Below, piece after piece: positions 28,613-35,465 of a stretch of 39,967 nt of DNA; position 1 is the first letter of the stretch, and the number at the start of each line of letters is the position of its first letter. The position numbers were made by a program, and so were the translations under genes. The stretch lies in the NCBI GenBank assembly GCA_022340585.1, contig JAJDNS010000168.1, positions 1-39,967 on the forward strand. The letters are read 5' to 3'. The notes beneath the pieces are model-generated. The model saw only the letters and a list, made by a program, of their open reading frames with translations, was not told where the DNA came from and searched no databases. Source of the stretch: Acidobacteriota bacterium (GTDB taxonomy: Bacteria > Acidobacteriota > Vicinamibacteria > Fen-336).

Positions 28613-29779
28613 GTGAGCCACCTCCGCGACACGAGCCTGGGGGCGCTCCTCGCCGTCCTCGTCCTCGCCCTCAATGTCCTCACCGTCTCCGCCCAGCTCG
28701 GCTTCATCCACAAGTCCCGCCACGTGAAGGAGTCCGACCACTGGCGCTACATCTCCATGGCGCGCGACCCCGGACGCACCCGGGCCCTGTCCCGCGAGGA
28801 CACCTACTGCTGGCGCGTGGCCGTGCCGGTCATGGTCCGCGGCCTCATGCGGGCCGGGGTGAACATCCACGTCGCGTTCTGGGTGCTCACCAACCTCTTC
28901 CTCTTCGGCTTTCTCCTCGTCATCTGGATCTACCTCCGCGACCTCGGCTTCCAGCTCCCCTACCGCGTGACCGGCCTCCTCCTCCTCGGCCTCACCCAGG
29001 GCGCGATCCGCTGGTACGAGTACCAGTACTGGATGACCGACCCACCCGCCTTCTTCCTCATCGCCCTCGCCCTCCTGTTCATCGGCCGGGGCTGGCACCG
29101 CGCGCTCCACGGCCCGAGCATCCTCGCCGCGTTCACCCGCGAGAGCTACGTCGTCGTCTTCCCTTACGACTTCATCCGCCTCCTGCGCACCGGGACGCCC
29201 CTCCTCCGCGCCGCGCTCCGCACGGCGTCGGTGGCCCTCGTCCCCGTCCTCATCCTCGTCGCCCTGCGCGTCCTGATCGTCCCCGACCACCCGGGCAGCC
29301 TGGCCCGCGACTTCGTCGACACCATGGGCTTCCGCTACCGCCACCTCGCCGAGCAGCCCTACATGTTCACCGTGGGAGCCTGGGGCGTGCTGTTCCCGCT
29401 CCTCCTCCTCTTCCCCCGCCGGATTCCCGAGATGATCCGCCGGCGCCCCGAGGATGTCTTCTTCGTCTTCTTCTTTGCCTCCCTCTGCGTCGTCGCCAAC
29501 AACACCGAGCGCGAGCTGGCCTATGCCCTCCCCGCCGTCCTCCCCGCCGCCCTGTTCTTCCTGCGGAGCTTCGTCGAGGAGACGCGCCTCCCGGTCGCAC
29601 CGGTGCTCGCCGCCACCGTGCTCCTGCAGGTCCTCTTCTTCCTCGAGCAGGACTATCTGGAGATGGGCCGGAGCATGCTCCAGCCCACGAGCCTGCGCCT
29701 CACCGCGGTGATGGTCGCCTTCTGGGTCGCCGCCCTGATCGCGCTCCGGCGTCGTGCCCCCTCACACGACAACGCGTGA
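28613..29779 (+). CDS. Polytopic membrane protein, possibly a GT-C type glycosyltransferase
   Basis: A 388-residue protein with about nine or ten hydrophobic segments. A GTG start opens a first membrane segment (LGALLAVLVLALNVLTVSA). The first periplasm-facing loop carries charged residues (KESDHWRYISMARDPGRT), an arrangement seen in GT-C glycosyltransferases, and residues ESYVVVFPYDFIRLL lie between later helices. I do not recognise a specific family. The context (GT2-methyltransferase fusion on one side, SGNH hydrolase on the other) suggests surface glycan or glycolipid work. The C-terminal RRRAPSHDNA is polar. It ends 9 bp before a REP-like element hairpin. Confidence 0.75.
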   Translation: MSHLRDTSLGALLAVLVLALNVLTVSAQLGFIHKSRHVKESDHWRYISMARDPGRTRALSREDTYCWRVAVPVMVRGLMRAGVNIHVAFWVLTNLFLFGFLLVIWIYLRDLGFQLPYRVTGLLLLGLTQGAIRWYEYQYWMTDPPAFFLIALALLFIGRGWHRALHGPSILAAFTRESYVVVFPYDFIRLLRTGTPLLRAALRTASVALVPVLILVALRVLIVPDHPGSLARDFVDTMGFRYRHLAEQPYMFTVGAWGVLFPLLLLFPRRIPEMIRRRPEDVFFVFFFASLCVVANNTERELAYALPAVLPAALFFLRSFVEETRLPVAPVLAATVLLQVLFFLEQDYLEMGRSMLQPTSLRLTAVMVAFWVAALIALRRRAPSHDNA

Positions 29780-29788
29780 CAGCGTAGA

Positions 29789-29832
29789 TGTCCTCCCGCG
29801 AGGACACCATTCAACATTCACGACCTGACCCC
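29789..29832 (-). repeat. REP-like element, one end with hairpin (copy C)
   Basis: Read on the minus strand it begins GGGGTCAGGTCGTGAAT, the same 17-base end as copy B, and stays identical through TGTTGAAT (24 bases, 29832-29809). It then has a perfect 7-bp stem TGTCCTC/GAGGACA with loop CCGC (29789-29806). The second terminal repeat is missing. It sits between the convergent membrane protein and SGNH genes. Confidence 0.75.
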
Positions 29833-29850
29833 TTCGTTCTTCTCGGGGGG

Positions 29851-30954
29851 TCAGTAGCCGCGGACGGTGGGGAAGTCCTCCTCGTGATAGTCGCGGCAGG
29901 TGGGGCCGTCGCCCCGGGGAGCGGCGCACAGGATGCCGCGAGCGCAGAGGACGTCGCGAATGGCGTGGGCGGCGATCCGGTAGCCCATGGGGCTCGGGTG
30001 CACCACGTCCACGCGGACCTTCCGGTAGTGGTAGCCGGCGTAGCAGTGGAACAGGTCCACGACCAGCAGGCCCGACTCCTCCGCCACCTCGGCGACCGCC
30101 CGGTGAAGGCCGGCGTGGGGGTAGGAATCCCAGCTGCCGGTGAACGAGGGGAAGACGGCCACCACGCCCTCGATCCCCCGGGGAGCGAGCAGGGCGCGCA
30201 CCGCGGTGAACCGGGCGGCCAGAGCCTTCCTCTGCTTCTCCAGGGCCTGCGCGCTCTGCTGCGCGGACAGGGGGTTGCGGACACCGACGAAGCGGCGGCG
30301 GGCCTCCAGCTCGGCGACGCGGTACTCGACCCACGCGAAGAAGCGGGAGTGTGAGAGAACGCCCTCGTGAACCCTGCCGAGCAGCGAGCGGCGACGCGTC
30401 GCCCGGTCCTGCACCAGCCCGAGCTCGTAGGAGAAGATGCCCTCGAGGTCGTTGAGGCAGAAGGCCAGGATCACGACGTCGGGCTCGTAGGCGAGAGCCC
30501 GGGAGCGGAGGGTTTCCACCTCCTGGGCCAGGTTGTAGCCGGGAACGCCGAAGTTCAGCACCTGGACCCGGGGCCCGCTTCCCTGCACCTCCGCGAGCAG
30601 CGTCTCGAGCTGATGGGCCAGAGCGTCTTCCTCCGCGACCCAGTATCCGAAGGCGATCGAGTCCCCGAGAAGCGCCACCCGGCCGACCCCCTCCGGCTTC
30701 TCCCGAGCGACCTCGGGACCCCGGAGACCCTCGGCGTTCACTCGGTACTCGACCTCGGCCCGGGCCACGCTCCCGGGGCGGAGCTCGAAGCGCAGGCGCG
30801 GGTTGGAGCTCCTCCGCACCGTGGCGCGGTTGATCTGGACCGTCCCCACGGGCACGTGGGCGACGCGGAAGCCGACCTCGAGGACGAGCAGCGTGACGAG
30901 CACGCTGCCGGCGACGAGGGCGAGGGGCGGGAGGACTCGGGACCGCAGGCTCAT
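29851..30954 (-). CDS. SGNH/GDSL-family hydrolase, membrane anchored
   Basis: A 367-residue protein. The N-terminal membrane anchor (about 8-28) is followed by a domain with block I GDS (LLGDSIAFG, S99), block II Gly (NFGVPGYN, G136), block III Asn (FCLNDLEG, N168) and block V DVVHP (D316, H319), the full SGNH catalytic set. Such enzymes remove acyl or acetyl groups from lipids or glycans outside the cytoplasm. The neighbouring glycosyltransferases point to glycan deacetylation, which is inference. ATG start. TATAGT on the minus strand at 30975-30970 could be a -10 box, but no good -35 is seen. Confidence 0.87.
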   Translation of the reverse strand: MSLRSRVLPPLALVAGSVLVTLLVLEVGFRVAHVPVGTVQINRATVRRSSNPRLRFELRPGSVARAEVEYRVNAEGLRGPEVAREKPEGVGRVALLGDSIAFGYWVAEEDALAHQLETLLAEVQGSGPRVQVLNFGVPGYNLAQEVETLRSRALAYEPDVVILAFCLNDLEGIFSYELGLVQDRATRRRSLLGRVHEGVLSHSRFFAWVEYRVAELEARRRFVGVRNPLSAQQSAQALEKQRKALAARFTAVRALLAPRGIEGVVAVFPSFTGSWDSYPHAGLHRAVAEVAEESGLLVVDLFHCYAGYHYRKVRVDVVHPSPMGYRIAAHAIRDVLCARGILCAAPRGDGPTCRDYHEEDFPTVRGY

Positions 30955-30993
30955 GATCGACGCCGTCCACTATAAGGCGTCTCGCCCCGGCCG

Positions 30994-31023
30994 TTGACCC
31001 TCTCCGAAGGGATCGGCTATCGT
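30994..31023 (+). promoter_or_regulatory. Candidate sigma-70 promoter of the P5C dehydrogenase gene
   Basis: TTGACC at 30994-30999 matches the -35 consensus at 5 of 6. An 18-bp spacer leads to TATCGT at 31018-31023, which matches TATAAT at 4 of 6. It lies about 70 bp before the chosen GTG start. This is judged by eye only. Confidence 0.33.
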
Positions 31024-31092
31024 CCCCGTTGGCCCGCGCGCCAGACCCGCGGCGCCGTCTTCGTGTCGGCTCTCTCGCGAAAGGAAGCTCCC

Positions 31093-32733
31093 GTGTCCAG
31101 CGACTTCGGCTTCAACGGAATCCGCCCGGTCCCCCCTCCGGTCAACGACCCCATCCGCCCCTACTCCCCCGGCTCGCCGGAGAAGGCCTCGCTCAAGGCC
31201 CGCCTCGACACCATGGCCAGCGAGCGCATGGAGGTCCCCCTGATCGTCGGGGGGAAGGAGATCACGACCGGCGACGTGGCCCGGGCGGTCATGCCCCACG
31301 ACCACGGGCACGTCCTGGCCGACTGGCACCGGGCGTCCCCGGAGCACGTCCTCCAGGCGGTGGACGCGGCGGCGGCGGCGCGGCACGAGTGGGCCCGCTG
31401 GCCCTGGGAGGAGCGGGCGGCGGTCTTCCTGAAGGCGGCCGAGCTCCTGGCCACGACGTGGCGCGACACCTTGAACGCGGCCACGATGCTCGGCCAGTCC
31501 AAGACCGTCTTCCAGGCCGAGATCGACGCGGCCTGCGAGCTCATCGACTTCTGGCGGTTCAACCCCCACTACGCCCGGGAGCTGTACGGGGAGCAGCCGA
31601 TCTCCAGCGCCGCCATGTGGAACCAGGTCGACTACCGGCCCCTCGAGGGCTTCGTCTTCGCTCTCACTCCGTTCAACTTCGCCTCCATCGCCGGGAATCT
31701 CCCTACCGCCCCCGCCCTCATGGGCAACACGGTGGTGTGGAAGCCCGCCTCGGCGGCGATCCCCAGCGGGTATTTCATCATGCGGCTCCTGGAGGCCGCG
31801 GGCCTGCCCCCGGGCGTCATCAACTTCGTCCCCGGGCGCGGGGCCGAGGTGGCGGAGGCGGTGCTCACCCACCGCGACCTCGCCGGCGTGCACTTCACCG
31901 GCTCCACCGCGGTCTTCAACTCCATGTGGGAGACCATCGGCCAGAACATGTCGCGCTACCGGTCCTACCCCCGGATCGTGGGCGAGACCGGCGGCAAGGA
32001 CTTCATCGTCGCCCACCCCTCCGCCGACCCCCGGGCCTTCGCGGTGGCCACCGTCCGGGGCGGGTACGAGTACCAGGGCCAGAAGTGCTCGGCGGCCAGC
32101 CGGATCTACGTCCCCAAGTCGCTCTGGGGGGACATCCGGGACCGGATCGTCGGCATGATCGGCGACATCAAGATGGGCGATCCGCGCGACTTCCGGAACT
32201 TCATGTGCGCAGTGATCGACAGGAAGGCCTTCGACGGGATCTCCACCTACCTGGACGACGCGAAGAAGAACGCGAAGATCCTGGCCGGCGGCGGGACAAA
32301 CGCGAAGAAGGGCTACTTCATCGAGCCCACGCTGGTCCAGACCGAGGACCCCGGCTACCGCCTCCTGTGCGAGGAGATCTTCGGGCCGGTGGTCACCGCC
32401 TACGTCTACGACGACGACAAGTGGGAGGAGACCCTGAAGCTGGTCGACGAGACCTCCCCCTACGCCCTCACCGGGGCCGTCTTCTCCAACGACCGGCAGG
32501 GCCTGCGACAGGCCGCGGCCACGCTGCGCGGCGCCGCCGGCAACTTCTACATGAACGACAAGCCCACCGCGGCGGTGGTGGGCCAGCAGCCCTTCGGCGG
32601 GGCCCGGGGCTCCGGGACCAACGACAAGGCCGGCTCCAAGATGAACCTGATGCGCTGGGTCAGCGCCCGGACGGTGAAGGAGACCTTCAACCCGCCCCGG
32701 GACTTCCGGTATCCCTTCATGGGAGAGGAGTAG
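31093..32733 (+). CDS. pruA: L-glutamate gamma-semialdehyde (P5C) dehydrogenase
   Basis: A 546-residue aldehyde dehydrogenase of the stand-alone P5CDH type (ALDH4-like), which oxidises glutamate semialdehyde to glutamate with NAD+ in proline, ornithine and arginine breakdown. It shows the general base E298 (VGETGGKD), nucleophile C332 (YQGQKCSAASR), the P5CDH-typical LTPFNFASIAGNLPTAPALMGN, EEIFGPV and the C-terminal QQPFGGARGSGTNDKAGS. The start is the GTG at 31093, with AAGGAAG about 5 nt upstream; a frame reaching further upstream adds residues unlike the family. It converges on an ornithine cyclodeaminase-like gene, which fits shared ornithine metabolism. Confidence 0.95.
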   Translation: MSSDFGFNGIRPVPPPVNDPIRPYSPGSPEKASLKARLDTMASERMEVPLIVGGKEITTGDVARAVMPHDHGHVLADWHRASPEHVLQAVDAAAAARHEWARWPWEERAAVFLKAAELLATTWRDTLNAATMLGQSKTVFQAEIDAACELIDFWRFNPHYARELYGEQPISSAAMWNQVDYRPLEGFVFALTPFNFASIAGNLPTAPALMGNTVVWKPASAAIPSGYFIMRLLEAAGLPPGVINFVPGRGAEVAEAVLTHRDLAGVHFTGSTAVFNSMWETIGQNMSRYRSYPRIVGETGGKDFIVAHPSADPRAFAVATVRGGYEYQGQKCSAASRIYVPKSLWGDIRDRIVGMIGDIKMGDPRDFRNFMCAVIDRKAFDGISTYLDDAKKNAKILAGGGTNAKKGYFIEPTLVQTEDPGYRLLCEEIFGPVVTAYVYDDDKWEETLKLVDETSPYALTGAVFSNDRQGLRQAAATLRGAAGNFYMNDKPTAAVVGQQPFGGARGSGTNDKAGSKMNLMRWVSARTVKETFNPPRDFRYPFMGEE

Positions 32734-32768
32734 GGGCGCGGAGTGGCCAGGGGATCGGCGCGCGGGGA

Positions 32769-32798
32769 CCCCGGCGAAGACCCTGCTTCACGCCGGGG
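32769..32798 (+). terminator. GC hairpin after P5C dehydrogenase, possible terminator
   Basis: CCCCGGCG (32769-32776) pairs exactly with CGCCGGGG (32791-32798) over a 14-nt loop, 36 bp after the stop codon. There is no T-run, so an intrinsic terminator of the classical type is not shown. The 223-bp gap 32734-32956 otherwise holds REP-like element copy D. Confidence 0.33.
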
Positions 32799-32809
32799 CG
32801 GAGTACGCT

Positions 32810-32916
32810 GGGGTCAGGTCTGTTGATGGGAATGGCGCGGGGTGGCAGAGGACGGATCGCGGGGGAACGGCGGCACGGTGCAGGGTCGGGGCGGGGCGGT
32901 CTCGCGACCTGACCCC
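32810..32916. repeat. REP-like element, divergent (copy D), about 107 bp
   Basis: Terminal inverted repeats GGGGTCAGGTC (32810-32820) and GACCTGACCCC (32906-32916), 11 bp and exact. The interior is GC-rich and unlike copies A to C, with no coding potential that I recognise. It lies between two convergent genes, like copies B and C. Confidence 0.7.
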
Positions 32917-32956
32917 CTCGGGGCTCCGGAACGACGCCCCGGGGCGTCCCGGGAGC

Positions 32957-34162
32957 CTAGAACTCGGCGGCGAGGGCCTCGAGGAAGAAGCCCACGTCGG
33001 TGACCAGGCCGATGGCCTGCATCGTGCCCCGGTTGGAGAGCTTGACCGGGACCGACTCGGTCATGTCCACGCAGACCGTGCGCACCCGGGCGGGGAGCAG
33101 GTTCCCCACCGCGATGGAGTGCAGCGCCGAGGCCAGCATGAGGCAGACCCCGGCCCCCTCGAGAGCCTCGATGTAGGCCCCCTGGGCGGCGACGATGTCG
33201 GTGATCGTGTCCGCGAGGGGCCCGTCGTCCCGGATCGAGCCGGCGAGGACGAACGGGACCCCCTTCCTCACCGCCTCGTACATCACCCCGGAGGTCAGCA
33301 CCCCCTGCTCCACCGCCGGGCGGATGCCCCCGACGCGGTTGACCGCGTTGATGGCGAACAGGTGGTGGCGGCTCCCCCCCTCCACCGCCCGGCCGCTCAT
33401 CTGGCAGACCCCGAGGCTCGTCTTCAGGATCGACTTCTCCAGGTCGTGGACCGCGAAGGCGTTGCCGGTGAGGATCACGTCGACCCAGCCCTCGCGCACG
33501 AGGCGGGCGAGGTGGACGTCGCCCCCCGAGTGAACGACAGCGGGCCCGGCCACGACGACGATCCGCTCCCCCGCCTCCCGGACCCGCTTCATCTCCCGGG
33601 CGGCCCCGGCCACCGCGATGGTCTTGTTGACCTCCGCCGTCACGTCGTTGGCCATGAAGCCGAAGACCGAGTAGTCGCGGCTGCGCTCGGGAGGGCGCAC
33701 CCGGATCCCGGCGCCGCGGAGGGCGACCGGCTCGCCCTTCTTGACCTTGCCCTGCTTCACGCAGCACGGGATCCCGTCGCGCAGGACGAGAGCGCAGTCC
33801 ATCCTCTGGTCCGCCGCCGCCAGCCACGTCCCCTCGACGCGGACCCAGGTGTCGAAGTTGGCGGTGGCGTAGAACTCGTCGGGGAGGATCCCGTCGGCCT
33901 CGGCGGGGGCGAAGGCACAGCTCCCCGGCCCCGACTCCGAGACCGCGCCGATGTAGCGCAGGCTCTCGACGATGGCGTCGAGGGCATCGGGGTCCTCGGC
34001 CCGGATGTCGATCCGCGCGTAGGAGGCCTCCTCGTTGGTGCGCCCCACCCGGAACTCCTGGACCTCGAACGCTCCCCCGCCCTCCACCACCCGGTCGAAG
34101 ACCCGGCGCATGATGTCGGAGTCGATGAGGTGCCCTTCGAGAACGACAGTTTCGTGGACCAT
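32957..34162 (-). CDS. Ornithine cyclodeaminase-like LOR/SDH family enzyme (TIGR00300)
   Basis: A 401-residue protein of the LOR/SDH-domain family (the C-terminal part of cyanobacterial AgrE/ArgZ and the alternative archaeal ornithine cyclodeaminase). The N-terminal half (HLIDSDIMRRVFDRVVEGGG) is followed by GPAVVHSGGDVHLARLV, ILTGNAFAVHDLEKSILKTSLGV, EGGSRHHLFAINAVNRVGGI and VCVDMTESVPVKLSNRG. AgrE/ArgZ relatives convert ornithine to proline with loss of ammonia. I recall current annotation names calling this family nickel-pincer-nucleotide dependent, which would tie it to larC in this window; I cannot check that here. ATG start, 18 bp after the dcd stop. It converges with the P5C dehydrogenase gene. 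Confidence 0.85.
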   Translation of the reverse strand: MVHETVVLEGHLIDSDIMRRVFDRVVEGGGAFEVQEFRVGRTNEEASYARIDIRAEDPDALDAIVESLRYIGAVSESGPGSCAFAPAEADGILPDEFYATANFDTWVRVEGTWLAAADQRMDCALVLRDGIPCCVKQGKVKKGEPVALRGAGIRVRPPERSRDYSVFGFMANDVTAEVNKTIAVAGAAREMKRVREAGERIVVVAGPAVVHSGGDVHLARLVREGWVDVILTGNAFAVHDLEKSILKTSLGVCQMSGRAVEGGSRHHLFAINAVNRVGGIRPAVEQGVLTSGVMYEAVRKGVPFVLAGSIRDDGPLADTITDIVAAQGAYIEALEGAGVCLMLASALHSIAVGNLLPARVRTVCVDMTESVPVKLSNRGTMQAIGLVTDVGFFLEALAAEF

Positions 34163-34180
34163 GCCGGACCCTCCGAACCG

Positions 34181-34735
34181 CTACAGGCGCGGCAGCGTCA
34201 GCCCGTCCTGGGCCTGGTACTTCCCCTTCTTGTCGGCGTAGGACGTCTCGCAGGGCTCGTCGCTCTGGAAGAAGAGCATCTGGGCGATCCCCTCTCCCGC
34301 GTAGATGCGCGCCGGCAGCGGCGTGGTGTTCGAGACCTCCAGGGTGACGATCCCCTCCCACTCCGGCTCCAGGGGGGTCACGTTCACGATGATCCCGCAG
34401 CGGGCGTAGCTGCTCTTTCCCAGGCAGACGACGATGACGTCGCGCGGAATCTTGAAGCGCTCGACGGTGCGAGCCAGCGCGAAGGAGTTGGGCGGGATGA
34501 TGCACTGCTCGCCGGTGAAGTCCACGAAGGACCGTGGGTCGAAGTCCTTGGGGTCCACCACCATGTGATTGATGTTGGTGAATATCTTGAACTCGTCGGC
34601 GATGCGGACGTCGTAGCCGTAGGACGAGAGCCCGTAGGAGATGACCCCCTCCCGGACCTGCTTCTCCGTGAAGGGCTCGATCATCCCGTGCTCGAGCGCC
34701 ATCTTCCGGATCCACTTGTCGGACTTGACCGCCAC
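34181..34735 (-). CDS. dcd: dCTP deaminase
   Basis: A 184-residue trimeric dUTPase-fold enzyme that converts dCTP to dUTP for thymidylate synthesis. It shows [16 protein letters not shown], the nucleotide-binding loop [10 protein letters not shown] (106-115) and the catalytic glutamate E133 in [10 protein letters not shown], followed by [11 protein letters not shown]. Length and motifs are standard. ATG start. It lies 18 bp before the cyclodeaminase-like gene, so the two may share a transcript, although no metabolic link is evident. Confidence 0.96.
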   Translation of the reverse strand: MAVKSDKWIRKMALEHGMIEPFTEKQVREGVISYGLSSYGYDVRIADEFKIFTNINHMVVDPKDFDPRSFVDFTGEQCIIPPNSFALARTVERFKIPRDVIVVCLGKSSYARCGIIVNVTPLEPEWEGIVTLEVSNTTPLPARIYAGEGIAQMLFFQSDEPCETSYADKKGKYQAQDGLTLPRL

Positions 34736-34806
34736 TTCGGGCCTCCTTGGTGTCAGGGCTGGCCGGCTAGGGTTTCACGGAAGGGCCGGGGCGGGCAACT
34801 GGAGGG

Positions 34807-35208
34807 TCAGGCCGAGCCAACGACGGCGACGCGGCCTCGCATTCCAGGCGCGCGCCCGATCCGGGTATCGCATGTCAGGAGCCTCGCACCGAGCGCCTCG
34901 GCCAGCGCCACGTAGGCCGCATCGTAGGCGGTGAGGTTCTCCCGGAGGGCCCACACCCGATCCAGCAAGGGCTCGTGCGGATGGCGTTCCATGTCGAGAT
35001 CTCGGAGGTCCTCGAGGGCCAAAGCCGCCGCGTCCTCGTCGATCTCACGACCCCGGACGTAGCGGCGGAGCGCTTGCGCCACCTCGACGTCGACGAGATG
35101 GGGCGCGTGAAGCCCGAGCGCGGGATCGGCGATGCGCTCGGCGACCTCCCGACCCGCAGTTGTCGCGAGCAGCAACTCCAGGACGGCCGAGGCGTCCAGG
35201 ACGATCAC
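34807..35208 (-). CDS. PIN-domain toxin of a VapBC-type module
   Basis: A 133-residue PIN ribonuclease. The acidic metal-binding residues are present: D5 (VLDASAVLELL), E42 (HLVDVEVAQALRR), D96 (TAYDAAYVALAE) and D114 (LLTCDTRIG). VapC toxins cleave specific RNAs such as tRNAs. GTG start overlapping the antitoxin stop as GTGA, the usual antitoxin-first order. The 71-bp gap to dcd (34736-34806) shows nothing. Confidence 0.92.
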   Translation of the reverse strand: MIVLDASAVLELLLATTAGREVAERIADPALGLHAPHLVDVEVAQALRRYVRGREIDEDAAALALEDLRDLDMERHPHEPLLDRVWALRENLTAYDAAYVALAEALGARLLTCDTRIGRAPGMRGRVAVVGSA

Positions 35209-35453
35209 CGCGAGTCACGCTCGGCGCGGATCACGTCGGCGGCGGGTCTCCTCAGCCGGCGGGCCGGTCGGCTCGCCAGGCGCTCCAGGATCTCCTCACG
35301 CGTGGCTCGCTCGAGCGATTTGCGCAGCTCCCGAAGGGCGTACTCCGACATGGACATGCCGGCCATCGCCGCCCGGGCCTTCAGCCGGCGGTGGAGGTCC
35401 GGAGGCACGTTCCGGATCTGGACCAGCGGAGACATGCGATCATGATGGTTCAT
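35205..35453 (-). CDS. VapB/FitA-like ribbon-helix-helix antitoxin
   Basis: An 82-residue protein. The N-terminal ribbon-helix-helix is VQIRNVPPDLHRRLKARAAMAGMSMSEYALRELR, of the FitA/VapB kind that binds DNA as a dimer. The C-terminal Arg/Ala-rich tail would wrap the toxin. The start at 35453 is uncertain; a second ATG at 35435 gives MSPLVQIRN, closer to the family start. An ATCATGAT palindrome just before that second ATG could be an operator. It lies only 12 bp after the kinase gene ends. Confidence 0.87.
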   Translation of the reverse strand: MNHHDRMSPLVQIRNVPPDLHRRLKARAAMAGMSMSEYALRELRKSLERATREEILERLASRPARRLRRPAADVIRAERDSR

Positions 35454-35465
35454 CAGACTTGCACG

